Part shown: in pieces, positions 35,092 through 44,300 of the stretch
Numbering within the stretch: position 1 is the first letter of the stretch
How the letters are laid out: each line of letters opens with the position of its first letter
Source of the DNA: BCD1 sp965230565
GTDB taxonomy: Bacteria > Bacteroidota > Bacteroidia > Chitinophagales > Saprospiraceae
Length of the DNA stretch: 64,000 bases
Direction of reading: 5' to 3'
NCBI GenBank assembly: GCA_965230565.1
Contig: CBDDLH010000015.1
Coordinates: 720,191-784,190, forward strand
Notes under the pieces: generated by a model
The model's database searches: none
The model's input: only the letters and a program-made list of their open reading frames with translations
What the model was told of the DNA's origin: nothing
Made by a program: the position numbers and the translations under genes

Positions 35092-35130
35092 AAAGAGGTA
35101 TCATATTGGCAAATGGCACCTCTTTATTTT
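35092..35130 (+). terminator. Terminator after the PEP-synthase-like gene
   Basis: AAAGAGGT and ACCTCTTT pair (8 bp) around an 18-base loop and are followed by ATTTTAT, 70 bases past the stop codon. Confidence 0.65.
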
Positions 35131-35186
35131 ATAACTAAATAAGTTACAAAATATATTTTTTTGCAATTTTATTAATTTTATTAGTT

Positions 35187-35221
35187 ACATTTTTGTAAAA
35201 ATAAACTTATTGCTTATATTT
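35187..35221 (+). promoter_or_regulatory. Promoter of ncRNA unit copy 1 (TTTG-N19-TATATTTG)
   Basis: TTTTG at about 35190-35195, a 19-base spacer and TATATTTG at about 35214-35221 match the Bacteroidota promoter consensus. Copy 2 keeps the -7 box (TATATTTG) but its -33 element is at a less regular distance (16 bases). Confidence 0.65.
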
Positions 35222-35456
35222 GTATCATCAAAACGGACAAACACTCACACATTGAAGACGCTATCTAAATGCCAAATGGGTTTATCAAAAACGCGCTAAA
35301 AAAGATTCCTTAAAATCAGAAACGGTGGAAAACCCCGGAACCAATTTTAACCAGTTTGACACGTGCTATACGACAAATGGGATTTGAAAAAAGGTATAGC
35401 AAAAAGCAAAGCCTGTTCGAGTTTCCTCGACAGGCTTTCGTTTTCATCGAATTGAG
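35209..35456 (+). ncRNA. Candidate small RNA gene, tandem copy 1 (~200 nt)
   Basis: A 248-base unit runs from a TATATTTG -7 box to a strong rho-independent terminator and repeats almost unchanged at 35483-35718. Transcription would start near 35228. Inside, GCTATACG pairs with GGTATAGC around a nested AAAT-GGG-ATTT hairpin, followed by a terminator stem AGCCTGTTCGAG / CTCGACAGGCT (one bulge) and a T-rich tail. There is no long ORF; this copy alone contains a 14-codon ATG ORF created by a 12-base insertion. I do not recognise the RNA family. Near-identity of the two copies in otherwise diverged intergenic DNA argues for selection or recent duplication. Confidence 0.7.
35408..35444 (+). terminator. 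Terminator of ncRNA copy 1
   Basis: AAAGCCTGTTCGAG and CTCGACAGGCTTT form a long stem with one bulged base, followed by CGTTTTC. Confidence 0.85.
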
Positions 35457-35482
35457 TAAAAAAACCATTTTGAATTTTAGCC

Positions 35483-35718
35483 ATTGCTTATATTTGTATC
35501 ATCAAAACGGACAAACACTCACACATTGAAGACGCTATCTAAATTATCAAAAACGCGCTAAAAAAGATTCCTTAAAAACAGAAACGGTGGAAAACCCCGG
35601 AACCAATTTTAACCAGTTTGACACGTGCTATACGACAAATGGGATTTGAAAAAAGGTATAGCAAAAAGCAAAGCCTGTTCGAGTTTCCTCGACAGGCTTT
35701 CGTTTTCATCGAATTGAG
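35483..35718 (+). ncRNA. Candidate small RNA gene, tandem copy 2 (~200 nt)
   Basis: A second copy begins 274 bases after the first. Differences from copy 1 are a 12-base deletion (GCCAAATGGGTT missing at about 35540) and one T-to-A change near 35576; the rest is identical, including the GCTATACG...GGTATAGC hairpin and the terminator. The sequence upstream of its -7 box differs from copy 1, so the duplication boundary is at ATTGCTTATATTTG. Both copies read toward two small minus-strand genes and could also act on them in trans. Confidence 0.7.
35670..35706 (+). terminator. Terminator of ncRNA copy 2
   Basis: Same AAGCCTGTTCGAG / CTCGACAGGCTT stem with CGTTTTC tail as in copy 1. Confidence 0.85.
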
Positions 35719-35795
35719 ATTGAATACAAGAGGCTTTGGTTAAAAGGGGACAAGAGCCTTACAGGGTTTTAGGGGTTACCCTCCAATAACGGAGG

Positions 35796-36080
35796 TTAAG
35801 AGGCGTAAGACAGTTTTCTGGAAACCGGGTCAAACAGAAAATCTATTCCCCGTATTTCCACTTTTAGTTTTTTTTCCGAAATGGGTACTTTCTTCCTTTT
35901 GTTAAAGGAAATCACACGGGCACCATCGTCGAGATCATTTTCATCAATCAGGACAATGAGAAACGCATGGTCTTCACTGGTGACCAGTTTATATGTGGCC
36001 CTCAGGTGATTTTGCTCCCGAAAAATGCTATACTCCTTTGAGTTTGATATTTCGGTGTTTTTGAGATCTTTTTTTGTCAT
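35796..36080 (-). CDS. Small hypothetical protein (94 aa)
   Basis: Starts MTKKDLKNTEISNSKEYSIF. It is predicted to be mixed alpha/beta and rich in Lys, Asp and Glu (LIDENDLDDGARVISFNKRKKVP). No signal peptide, TM helix or known motif. It lies 28 bases after the 87-residue gene at 36109, in the same direction, so the two probably form an operon, divergent from the helical-repeat gene at 36548. Function unknown. Reality is supported by compact spacing and amino-acid composition, not by homology. Confidence 0.55.
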   Translation of the reverse strand: MTKKDLKNTEISNSKEYSIFREQNHLRATYKLVTSEDHAFLIVLIDENDLDDGARVISFNKRKKVPISEKKLKVEIRGIDFLFDPVSRKLSYAS

Positions 36081-36108
36081 AGTCGTATTAGTTGGGGGGA
36101 TTAAAAAA

Positions 36109-36372
36109 TTATTTTGGAGTTAAGGTTGGATTATTCTGGTCTGTTACATCCAACTCAAATTTATTTCCATTTGAATCCATCAGTTCAATAATCTGAGCAC
36201 CGGATCCTGTTGTTCCTGCTTCAACATCTGAAATATTTCCTTGCAGTGAAAAATCTATATCATCAATTATGACATGGGAACGATTTCCAATAAAGACAAT
36301 TTTTATTTTTACCAGCTTATTATTGGCATCCTTAAAATCTCCCGTAAATATGTTATAAATCTGGTTTGCCAT
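36109..36372 (-). CDS. Small hypothetical protein (87 aa)
   Basis: Starts MANQIYNIFTGDFKDANNKL. Short predicted beta strands (KIKIVFIGNRSHVIIDDIDF) and an acidic, Gly/Asn-rich end (MDSNGNKFELDVTDQNNP). No signal peptide or recognised domain. It is the first gene of a two-gene unit with the 94-residue protein and diverges from the helical protein at 36548 with a 175-base shared upstream region. Unknown function. Confidence 0.55.
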   Translation of the reverse strand: MANQIYNIFTGDFKDANNKLVKIKIVFIGNRSHVIIDDIDFSLQGNISDVEAGTTGSGAQIIELMDSNGNKFELDVTDQNNPTLTPK

Positions 36373-36547
36373 AAGTATGAGTTTTTGTTTTGCTATATTT
36401 GTTTGACACTACAAAGAAAAAGGGACCTTGACATATTTTCTTAGCTCTGTTTTTATTATTTTTATATTCAAAATAACACTCAATAAGTTACAAGTAGCTA
36501 AAAATCAATAATTTAATCCACAAAAATGGTTCATAATTTTATGTTTC

Positions 36548-37999
36548 ATGTCTAAATCTACTAACCTTTTTGATTTGATAAAATCGCTTAACCAAAGTGA
36601 AAAAAGGCATTTCAAGACCTTTAATCTTTTACACGGAGACAAAAACACCAACACCTACATTAGGATGTTTGATCTGATGGATGCCCAAAAAGAGTATTGT
36701 GAAGAAAAGATTCTTGAACGCCTTAAAAACGAAAAGTTTCAGGCGGCATTCTCCTCAAAAAAAAACTACCTATATAAATTACTACTAAAAAGTTTGCGCA
36801 ATTATCACGCAGGTAAATCAGCCCGGTTTAAGGTTCGTGAAATGGAAATGAGTGCTCAGGTGCTATTAGAAAGAAAACTCAACAAACAAGCTTTAAAAAT
36901 TTTAAACCAGGCAAAGAAAATAGCTTTAAAATTCTTTCTCACCAAGGAGCTCCTGGACATTATAATCCTCCTTCGTAAATTAAACCGAGACTTTTCGGAA
37001 GATAATGCCCAAAATCGTGGCCTCGACTATGAAAAAGAAATAAACTCCTGCTTAAATTCTCTGAACCAGGAAATAGAAATAATGAACTTTTATGAGCGAA
37101 TTTACTTCTCTTCCAGAACCAGAGATTATGAATCAAAAGAATTGACTCAAAATTTCGAAGACCTGCAAAAATTGATCAAAGAGCAGGTTAATGTCAATAA
37201 ATTATCATTTGAAAGTGAACTCCACTATCTGTATTCAAGTATTTTTTATCATCGTCACAATAAAAATTTTGAAAAAACTGCCGAGTCATATATAAAACTT
37301 GGAAGCTACTACAAAGAATATCCTCACCTTATCCAGGAAGACGTACCTAGATATTTAGGTTTCCTAAATAACTACATTTCTTTCTGCTTTTCCCTTCAGG
37401 AATTCAATAAAATTTGGGAAATCATCGAAAAATTGAAGTCTCTAAACTATCCAAACAGCCAAGTAAAAACGGCTGCTTACAATATTCTGTATTACGCCCT
37501 TTCCATATATTACCTTGGAAAAAAAGAATTTAGCGAAGCCGCAAAAATCGCACCTGAAGTATGGAACTATTTAAAAAAACCAAAACTTCACCTTTCAGAA
37601 ATCCGTAAGATGACCCTTTACCAAAACTATGCTTTTGCTCTTTTTATGAATAGGCAATTTCTGGAAACGATGGATTGGGTGGAACATATAATTAACAATT
37701 TCGACGACAAGCTTAGACCCGACATCACAATGCATGCCGTCAGACTAAAGGCTATGACTCATTTCGAGTATAATAACGACATGTTTTTACACTATTATCT
37801 CATATCGGCAAAAAAATCATACCAGAACTCCAAATTCCGAGACGATCTTATCCCAACGCTAAATGTTATGAATAAAATTCTTTCACAACCTGCCTCTAAA
37901 AGAGATCTGTTAAGGGAGCATATCGCCTCCATCCCACACAACAAATTTACGGATGATGTTTTTAACTGGATCAATCACTTCTATCCCCCAAAAAACTAA
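36548..37999 (+). CDS. Large alpha-helical (TPR-like) hypothetical protein, family A
   Basis: A 483-residue, almost wholly helical protein rich in Lys, Leu, Asn and Tyr, with many amphipathic repeats of TPR type (for example KQALKILNQAKKIALKFFL and RQFLETMDWVEHIINNF). The N-terminal ~60 residues (FDLIKSLNQSEKRHFKTFNL) resemble those of the protein at 44943 (LAQFNKQEALRLKKFLRSPF). No signal peptide or catalytic motif. Bacteroidota often have several such proteins; none has a known job. It diverges from the two small genes at 35796-36372. A scaffold or regulator is possible. Confidence 0.65.
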   Translation: MSKSTNLFDLIKSLNQSEKRHFKTFNLLHGDKNTNTYIRMFDLMDAQKEYCEEKILERLKNEKFQAAFSSKKNYLYKLLLKSLRNYHAGKSARFKVREMEMSAQVLLERKLNKQALKILNQAKKIALKFFLTKELLDIIILLRKLNRDFSEDNAQNRGLDYEKEINSCLNSLNQEIEIMNFYERIYFSSRTRDYESKELTQNFEDLQKLIKEQVNVNKLSFESELHYLYSSIFYHRHNKNFEKTAESYIKLGSYYKEYPHLIQEDVPRYLGFLNNYISFCFSLQEFNKIWEIIEKLKSLNYPNSQVKTAAYNILYYALSIYYLGKKEFSEAAKIAPEVWNYLKKPKLHLSEIRKMTLYQNYAFALFMNRQFLETMDWVEHIINNFDDKLRPDITMHAVRLKAMTHFEYNNDMFLHYYLISAKKSYQNSKFRDDLIPTLNVMNKILSQPASKRDLLREHIASIPHNKFTDDVFNWINHFYPPKN

Positions 38000-38139
38000 T
38001 ATTTACCGTCCCCAATTTTGATCACTTCAAGCATAATGATCACAATTATCTTATCTTTACCAAACAAATACCACTTGTATTCACAAATAACCATTGACCC
38101 GACGAACCTTATGCCCGGTTCGGTGTTTTAACTAACTGT

Positions 38140-39906
38140 ATGGCAAACAATTCCAACAAAATAGATCTTAAACTTCTCTGGCGAGTCATTGCTCTGGCAC
38201 GTCCCTATCGGCTTATTTTTATCCTCGCAGCAGTACTCGCAGTTGTACTTGCACCACTTTCCGTTGTCCGACCTCAGTTGATCAAAATCATGGTGGACGA
38301 CTACATTATTTCCGGCCAATTTGACGGACTTTTATTTATAGCCCTCATCGCATTGGGCGTTTTGGTCATAGAAGGTGTTGTCCGATACAGTTTTATTTAC
38401 TCAACCAGCTGGCTCGGACAATCCGTCATACGTGACCTTCGTGTGAATGTCTTTAAAAAGATCATGGCATTACGCCTGACCTATTTTGACAAAACCCCAA
38501 TCGGTACCTCGACTACGAGAACCATCAATGATATAGAAACAGTCAACAGCATTTTTTCCAGAGGAGTGATAACCATTGTAGCAGACATCCTCGCTCTTTT
38601 TTGGGTACTCGGGGTAATGCTATACACCTCCTGGCAATTGACCCTCGTCTGTCTCACCGTTTTACCCTTTATGGTCTGGGCAAGTTATGTGTTCAAAGAA
38701 AAAGTAAAAGCTTCCTACCAGATCGTACGAACCCAGATTTCCAAAATGAATGCCTTTTTACAGGAAAGAATTACCGGTATGCGGGTAGTCCAGATCTTTA
38801 ATGCCGAGAAACAGGAAGCAGAGAAATTTCGAGCCATTAATCGCGAATACACCCAGGCCAACCTGAATTCTATTTTATATTATGCCGTATTTTTCCCTGT
38901 CGTTGAGATCATCTCGGCAGCAGCATTGGGTTTGATGATCTGGTATGGAGCAAGAGACATTCTTGCGTCAGGCGGTGTTACTCCGGGTGACCTCGTTGCT
39001 TTCCCTATTTACCTCAATATGTTGTTCCGCCCAATCAGGATGCTGGCGGATAAATTCAACACCCTCCAGATGGGAATGATTGCAGCCGAAAGGGTATTTA
39101 CCGTTCTGGATAAAGATGAACACATTGAAAACAATGGCAGTATTCAGCCGCCAAAGTTTAAAGGCCAGGTAGCCTTTGAAGAAGTAGGCTTTAGCTACGA
39201 TGGCGAAAACTATGTGCTTGAGAATTTGAACTTCGACATCGACCCTGGAAAAACACTGGCTATCATTGGCAGTACCGGCTCCGGGAAATCGACGATCATC
39301 AATATACTGAATCGTTTTTATGACATTCAGAAAGGAAAAATAAAGGTAGACGGAAAAGACATACGGGATTACGAGCTCTCCGGGTATCGGGAACGTATCG
39401 CCGTGGTCCTCCAGGATGTTTTTCTGTTTTCCGGGTCTGTTTTCGAAAACATTACCCTGCGCAATGAGCACATCTCTAAAAAAGAAGTGCTCGAAGCCTC
39501 CAAAATGATCGGAGCCCACGAATTCATTGAGAAGCTTCCCGGGGGATATGATTATCAGGTTATGGAAAGGGGCGCCACTCTGTCCATGGGGCAGCGTCAG
39601 TTAATTTCGTTCGTTAGGGCCCTGGTTTTTGACCCTGATATTCTAATTCTCGACGAAGCCACATCCTCGATCGATCCGGAATCAGAGTCGGTCATTCAGC
39701 ATGCAATAGAAAAACTCATTGAAAAGCGTACCTCTATCATCATTGCCCACCGTTTGACGACCATCCGCAATGCAGACAATATCATGGTACTGGAAAAAGG
39801 AAAAATAGTAGAGTTCGGACCTCACGATGAACTGGTTAAATCCGAAGATGGCCGTTACCGGGAATTGTATGAAATGCAATTTCTGGAAACGGAGAAGGTT
39901 GATTAA
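38140..39906 (+). CDS. ABC transporter, fused permease and ATPase (MsbA-like exporter)
   Basis: A 588-residue half-transporter. The N-terminal ~310 residues have six TM helices (LIFILAAVLAVVLAPLSVV, LLFIALIALGVLVI and others). The nucleotide-binding domain has Walker A IGSTGSGKST (about 375-384), Q-loop VVLQDVFLF, signature LSMGQRQL (Met for the usual Gly at position 3) and Walker B ILILDEATSSID. H-loop AHRLTT is intact. It should work as a homodimeric exporter of lipid or hydrophobic compounds in the inner membrane. It stands alone; the following 240 bases hold TTGCGGG repeats and no obvious partner gene. Confidence 0.92.
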   Translation: MANNSNKIDLKLLWRVIALARPYRLIFILAAVLAVVLAPLSVVRPQLIKIMVDDYIISGQFDGLLFIALIALGVLVIEGVVRYSFIYSTSWLGQSVIRDLRVNVFKKIMALRLTYFDKTPIGTSTTRTINDIETVNSIFSRGVITIVADILALFWVLGVMLYTSWQLTLVCLTVLPFMVWASYVFKEKVKASYQIVRTQISKMNAFLQERITGMRVVQIFNAEKQEAEKFRAINREYTQANLNSILYYAVFFPVVEIISAAALGLMIWYGARDILASGGVTPGDLVAFPIYLNMLFRPIRMLADKFNTLQMGMIAAERVFTVLDKDEHIENNGSIQPPKFKGQVAFEEVGFSYDGENYVLENLNFDIDPGKTLAIIGSTGSGKSTIINILNRFYDIQKGKIKVDGKDIRDYELSGYRERIAVVLQDVFLFSGSVFENITLRNEHISKKEVLEASKMIGAHEFIEKLPGGYDYQVMERGATLSMGQRQLISFVRALVFDPDILILDEATSSIDPESESVIQHAIEKLIEKRTSIIIAHRLTTIRNADNIMVLEKGKIVEFGPHDELVKSEDGRYRELYEMQFLETEKVD

Positions 39907-39915
39907 ACGTTATTC

Positions 39916-40140
39916 GGGTTGCGGGTTGCGGGATACTTGTCAACTGATTCTTCCCAATTTCTTCCTCAGGCAATTGTTACATTTACTGTTCGTACGTCGA
40001 AGACATGCAGGATATAGATTTTAAGTTTTCAGATTTGAAACTCATATTAACCTTGAACCTAAAAGCGTCTCTGACGCACTTACCGGATGAAGGTCTAAAT
40101 TAAACTAACACGTAACCCGAAACACGTAACTCGCAACTCG
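39916..40140. repeat. TTGCGGG tandem units and distant complement
   Basis: CGGGTTGCGGGTTGCGGG at 39916-39933 is a G-rich variant of the heptamer theme. About 180 bases on, near 40108-40137, AACCCGAAACACGTAACTCG and GCAACTCG give a loose complement, so the gap between ABC transporter and aspartoacylase-like gene could fold on itself. Confidence 0.45.
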
Positions 40141-40150
40141 TAAACATAAC

Positions 40151-41086
40151 TCAAAACCCTTCAACCTTCTTGATCAAAAAGAAACCGTCTTCTCCTTGTT
40201 CCTGGTATAATGGCATTAAAATATGTCCACTTGATGGCGCTTGTATGATTCCAAATTTGTCACGAGCAAGAACCTCGCCTTTTTCTATTTCCTGGAAATT
40301 CAGATAGCCGGGTTCCATTTTAAATTCATCGGTATCCGTAACATGATGGCAGGTAATGAGTTCTGCCACTTTGGGTAAGTTTTTAGAATATTCAATCAGC
40401 AATTCATCATGACGATTCTCAACATCTTCCGCTCTTACACATCCGATTGTTCTTAAAACATTTGTCACTGCTGCAATGGCCCTGTTCACCGAAAGGTGAT
40501 CTTCGTGCTGTCCGGATTCAAAAGTAACGGGAACCATTTCAACCCCAAAATTCATGGTATTGAAGTAATGCAGCGTAGTACCCTGAATCCCCTTGAGCAT
40601 ACCTTTGATCACGGGCGCATGCATTTCTATCCCGATTCTCACACTTTCAGGGTCGTCGGTGGCAATCACAAATATTCCTCCATGAGCCGTAGTCGTATGC
40701 AAATCGAGAACAATTACCTTTTCAGGCCGGTAAGTTTCGATTTCCTTTTGGATAACAGCAATGAGTTGCTTTAATTCCTGTTCTTCAAAATTGAGCGTTT
40801 CTTCGGGAGAATTTTTCACTTTTTCGACCATTTCCCGACGCCACATCCGGTTGAGATCCTGTTCATGATACCTCACATTGGACTTGATAGCTTTGAGGTT
40901 GCCCCTCAACCCAACCATCCGGCCATGGAAGGTGAAATCCGGATTGACCAGGGGCTCTCGATCCAATAGTTTAAACACTATCTCCAGAGCCTGAATCCCG
41001 GCAGGTTCATTGCCATGCATTCCTCCAAAACAAATCAACAGCGGACCTCGTTCTTTCCCAGTATATTCCCCAATATAACGTTCCAT
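40151..41086 (-). CDS. Succinylglutamate desuccinylase/aspartoacylase family zinc hydrolase
   Basis: A 311-residue M14-like zinc enzyme starting MERYIGEYTGKERGPLLICF. The zinc motif is FGGMHGNEPAG, followed by the R-x-N motif LNRMWRR and the second zinc His region DLHTTTAHGG. A catalytic Glu lies in VTFESGQHEDHLS. The C-terminal third (SGHILMPLYQEQGEDGFFLI) is a beta-barrel-like lid. It would hydrolyse an N-acyl amino acid. The start at 41086 is preferred because the 17 upstream residues cover a hairpin (CCCGAAA...TTTCGGG) and a possible promoter. Cytoplasmic. Confidence 0.85.
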   Translation of the reverse strand: MERYIGEYTGKERGPLLICFGGMHGNEPAGIQALEIVFKLLDREPLVNPDFTFHGRMVGLRGNLKAIKSNVRYHEQDLNRMWRREMVEKVKNSPEETLNFEEQELKQLIAVIQKEIETYRPEKVIVLDLHTTTAHGGIFVIATDDPESVRIGIEMHAPVIKGMLKGIQGTTLHYFNTMNFGVEMVPVTFESGQHEDHLSVNRAIAAVTNVLRTIGCVRAEDVENRHDELLIEYSKNLPKVAELITCHHVTDTDEFKMEPGYLNFQEIEKGEVLARDKFGIIQAPSSGHILMPLYQEQGEDGFFLIKKVEGF

Positions 41087-41208
41087 AAAAATCAAGTCGT
41101 TCAGCTTCCCGAAAGGGTGATTTCGGGCGAAACGCAAGATAATTTCTTCTGAACATTTTTTTACATTTTATAAACGAAAAATATCCCTTTGGCCAGCACA
41201 TTACATTG

Positions 41209-41238
41209 AAAAAGCCTGGCAGGTTTAACTGCCAGGCT
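41209..41238 (-). terminator. Terminator of the 41378-44749 gene
   Basis: AGCCTGGC / GCCAGGCT with inner AG / CT pairs gives a strong stem-loop (41214-41238); on the minus strand a T-run follows. It lies about 140 bases past the T9SS gene stop. Confidence 0.85.
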
Positions 41239-41377
41239 GGAGGAGGATAAGGGGTTATACATCATTGCGGGATTTAGTCATTCTTACGGACAATGGTTAA
41301 TCATGCTTATCCATATCCGCAATTAATCCACTAAATAACATCATTAAGAGCACGTTTTTGGTCAGTTTGAAAACCGA

Positions 41378-44300
41378 TTATTCCTTAACTATTTTTCCGG
41401 AATTGATCAATTGACCATTGATATTGAGTTTATAATAATACAATCCGGAGCTCAGCCGGACACTGTTTAGTTTTACCTGTTTTCCTTCAAATGGCTTACT
41501 TTGAACCAATTGCCCAAGTCTGTTGAATAACTGTAATTCGCCATGTTCAATATCAACTCCTTCAAGGTAAAAAGTAGTTTCCTCCTGGTATGGATTCGGG
41601 TAAACAATGACCTCTACGTCTGGCAATAAAACTTCTCCGGTATTTACAATAATAAAATGTTGGCCAATAGTATGCATTACCTCATTCGTCATAACTACCG
41701 GATTGGCATCAAAATAAATACCGGCCCGGTTCAGAATGATCGTGCCGTCAGGATTTTCAGGCAATTGGTTGATTTTGAACTTGACAAACCCGTGGGAAGC
41801 CGGCTCGTTGGTAGTACTGTCTGGCAAAACGATGTCTTCAAAGGAAAACTTCAACACATTGCCATCCACCAATTCTGCTCTGTATGGGTGGCTCGACACC
41901 CCCGTTTGAAGGGTGGACGGATCGAGGTATTCCGATAAGGTATCCAGTAAGACTACTTTAAATGCAGGAGCCGTTCCTGTATTCTGGAACCTTATCATGT
42001 ACTCCAATTCAGTATTGGCATCTATGAAATTAGCGTTGCCGTAACCCGTTGGAAATGCCTGCTTATCATTTGGGTCAAAGGAGCTGACATTAGGCTGACA
42101 ATCAACAGATACAAAGCCGGGCTCATCATTAAAATCAAAAATATTTACCAGGCCAGTCATATCCAATCCTCCGCAACCTTCAATGGCCACGGCATTCGGA
42201 CTATACCCTGTGAATCCGGGTTCCTGCTCTGCTTCAAGCCGCCAGGTTGATCCATTTGCCGGGAAGTCAATCTGAATATCCATACCTGCATCCAGCTGGA
42301 ACGGTGCCGAACTGAACATCACCACATCTTCCACTACGATATAATTTCTCTCTACGGGCATATTGGCAGTTCCCACATTTTCAATTACCATATGCACTCC
42401 CTCATCGTCACAAAAACCACTGACCTCAACAATGGCCCCCGACCAGATATCATCCGGTTCTTCACATGGGTCATCCGGAAAAATGTGGGCCTCTGTGCAG
42501 TGGGTCAGTCCCAACTCCGCTTCGCAGCTGACAAATACCTCCATGATGAAACTTCCACAGCCCAATGGAGCTATAGTACCAACATCAAACCGGTACAAGT
42601 TGTCCTCTATGTTAATGCCGGGAATGCTGCTGCCTGTTAACTCCAACCATTCATCCAGTGCAACTTCAATATAAACATCATCCACTTCAGAAAGACTGTT
42701 ATTACAATAAAAGACCTGGTATTGATTTTCAAAACAATGCCTTAAAGCGCTAGTACCAATATCAACTGCCAGCAACGAACAGTATGGGTCTTCCTGCTCA
42801 AAACCAAAACCAAAATCATGTTCGAATTCTGCAGTGGTCCCCGGAGGTACATCATAAGTTACCGTCATTTCACAATCCAACCCGGAACCAGGCGTATTCA
42901 GGACGCCCAACTCGTACATGGTTGGCTGCAAGTGATAAAAAGTATCCGTAACCTCGTAATATCCCAGAACATCTGTTTCGGTGATGTAAACTGTACCGGA
43001 TTGTAAATTTTTCAGGTAAACTGCTCGTCCTGCAATGCCTTCTTCTCCGGCATCCATATTACAATTCGACAATGTATCGGCAAAAACATATCCCGTAACC
43101 TTCATTAAGGTTGGAGTAGTGCTGTAGTACAATATACTTTCGCAATAATCCCAGTTGCCCGACTCATCCCCTACCCAAACCGTAACGGGATATGCCCCGG
43201 TCGGCAGATCATTGAGAGAAAGATAATCATCCGTTGCCGGATCATTTTCCTCAAAATCGGTTGAAAATTCAATGGTATAGGACAGGTTTTCAGAAAGGGT
43301 ACAATTATCCACTGCATCAGTAGCTAAATCTTCCGCCCAGAGCTTGGGATCAGGGAGATTATTCTGATTGAGATAAGATATGGAATTTGGACAATCAAAC
43401 TGCGGAGCAACATCATCTTCTGAGCATCCCCAATCAACATTAACCGTTGAAAAACAAAAGTTCTGATTGCCTGCTTCATCAGTTACCACCAATACGATAT
43501 CAAATTGAGCAGCTTCATTTGTTAAAACCAATTCTTCCGTTGTAGGAGGATTATACTGATCAAACTCTCCTAAAAACCCTATGGCAAGGGTTACATCACT
43601 GCAATTATCATAACTGCCATTATCAATTTCATCCGCCAAAATCAGGAATTCATTGGATTCAGGCACCTCAAAAGTCAGTTGATCCTCACAAATAGCTGTG
43701 GGCGTAATAGCGTCCTCTTCACATGTTGCTACACTTAAAGTTGCAGAGCAGTAATCCCAGTTCCCGGACTCATCTCCAACCCACATATGGACCACCTGAG
43801 TTTCAGGGTCGGCTTCCGTAATGGTTATGAATGGCGTTTCAGGAGGTGTTCCCGTAAAATCACTTTCCCTTTGGATACGAAAGATCAGGTTTTCCTGGAC
43901 AGTACAATTATCAAAGGAAGCTACATCATAATCTACACCCCAGACATCTATTGAAAAACCGGGGATCTGACCATTCAGCTGCAGGCCTGACAGGCAATAA
44001 GGTGTGGGCGGTGTTTCATCGTTTTCACAATTTCCCCAGTTCACTTGCACGGTGGTCCAACAGGCATTTTCGTTGCCTGATTCATCCTGAACAGATAACA
44101 CAACCGTATAATTACTCTGAGAATTATCTAAAGTAAGGGTGGAGGCTGTAGGCGGGTTTTCCTGGTCATAATTTTCACTGAGCGCAAGTGCCATTGTCAC
44201 CTCGGAGCAATTATCATAACTTCCCTCATCTACGTCACTTACATCAATTTGAGTTTGGGTTCCGGACTCATTGATAATGATTTGGTCTTCGCAGATAGCA

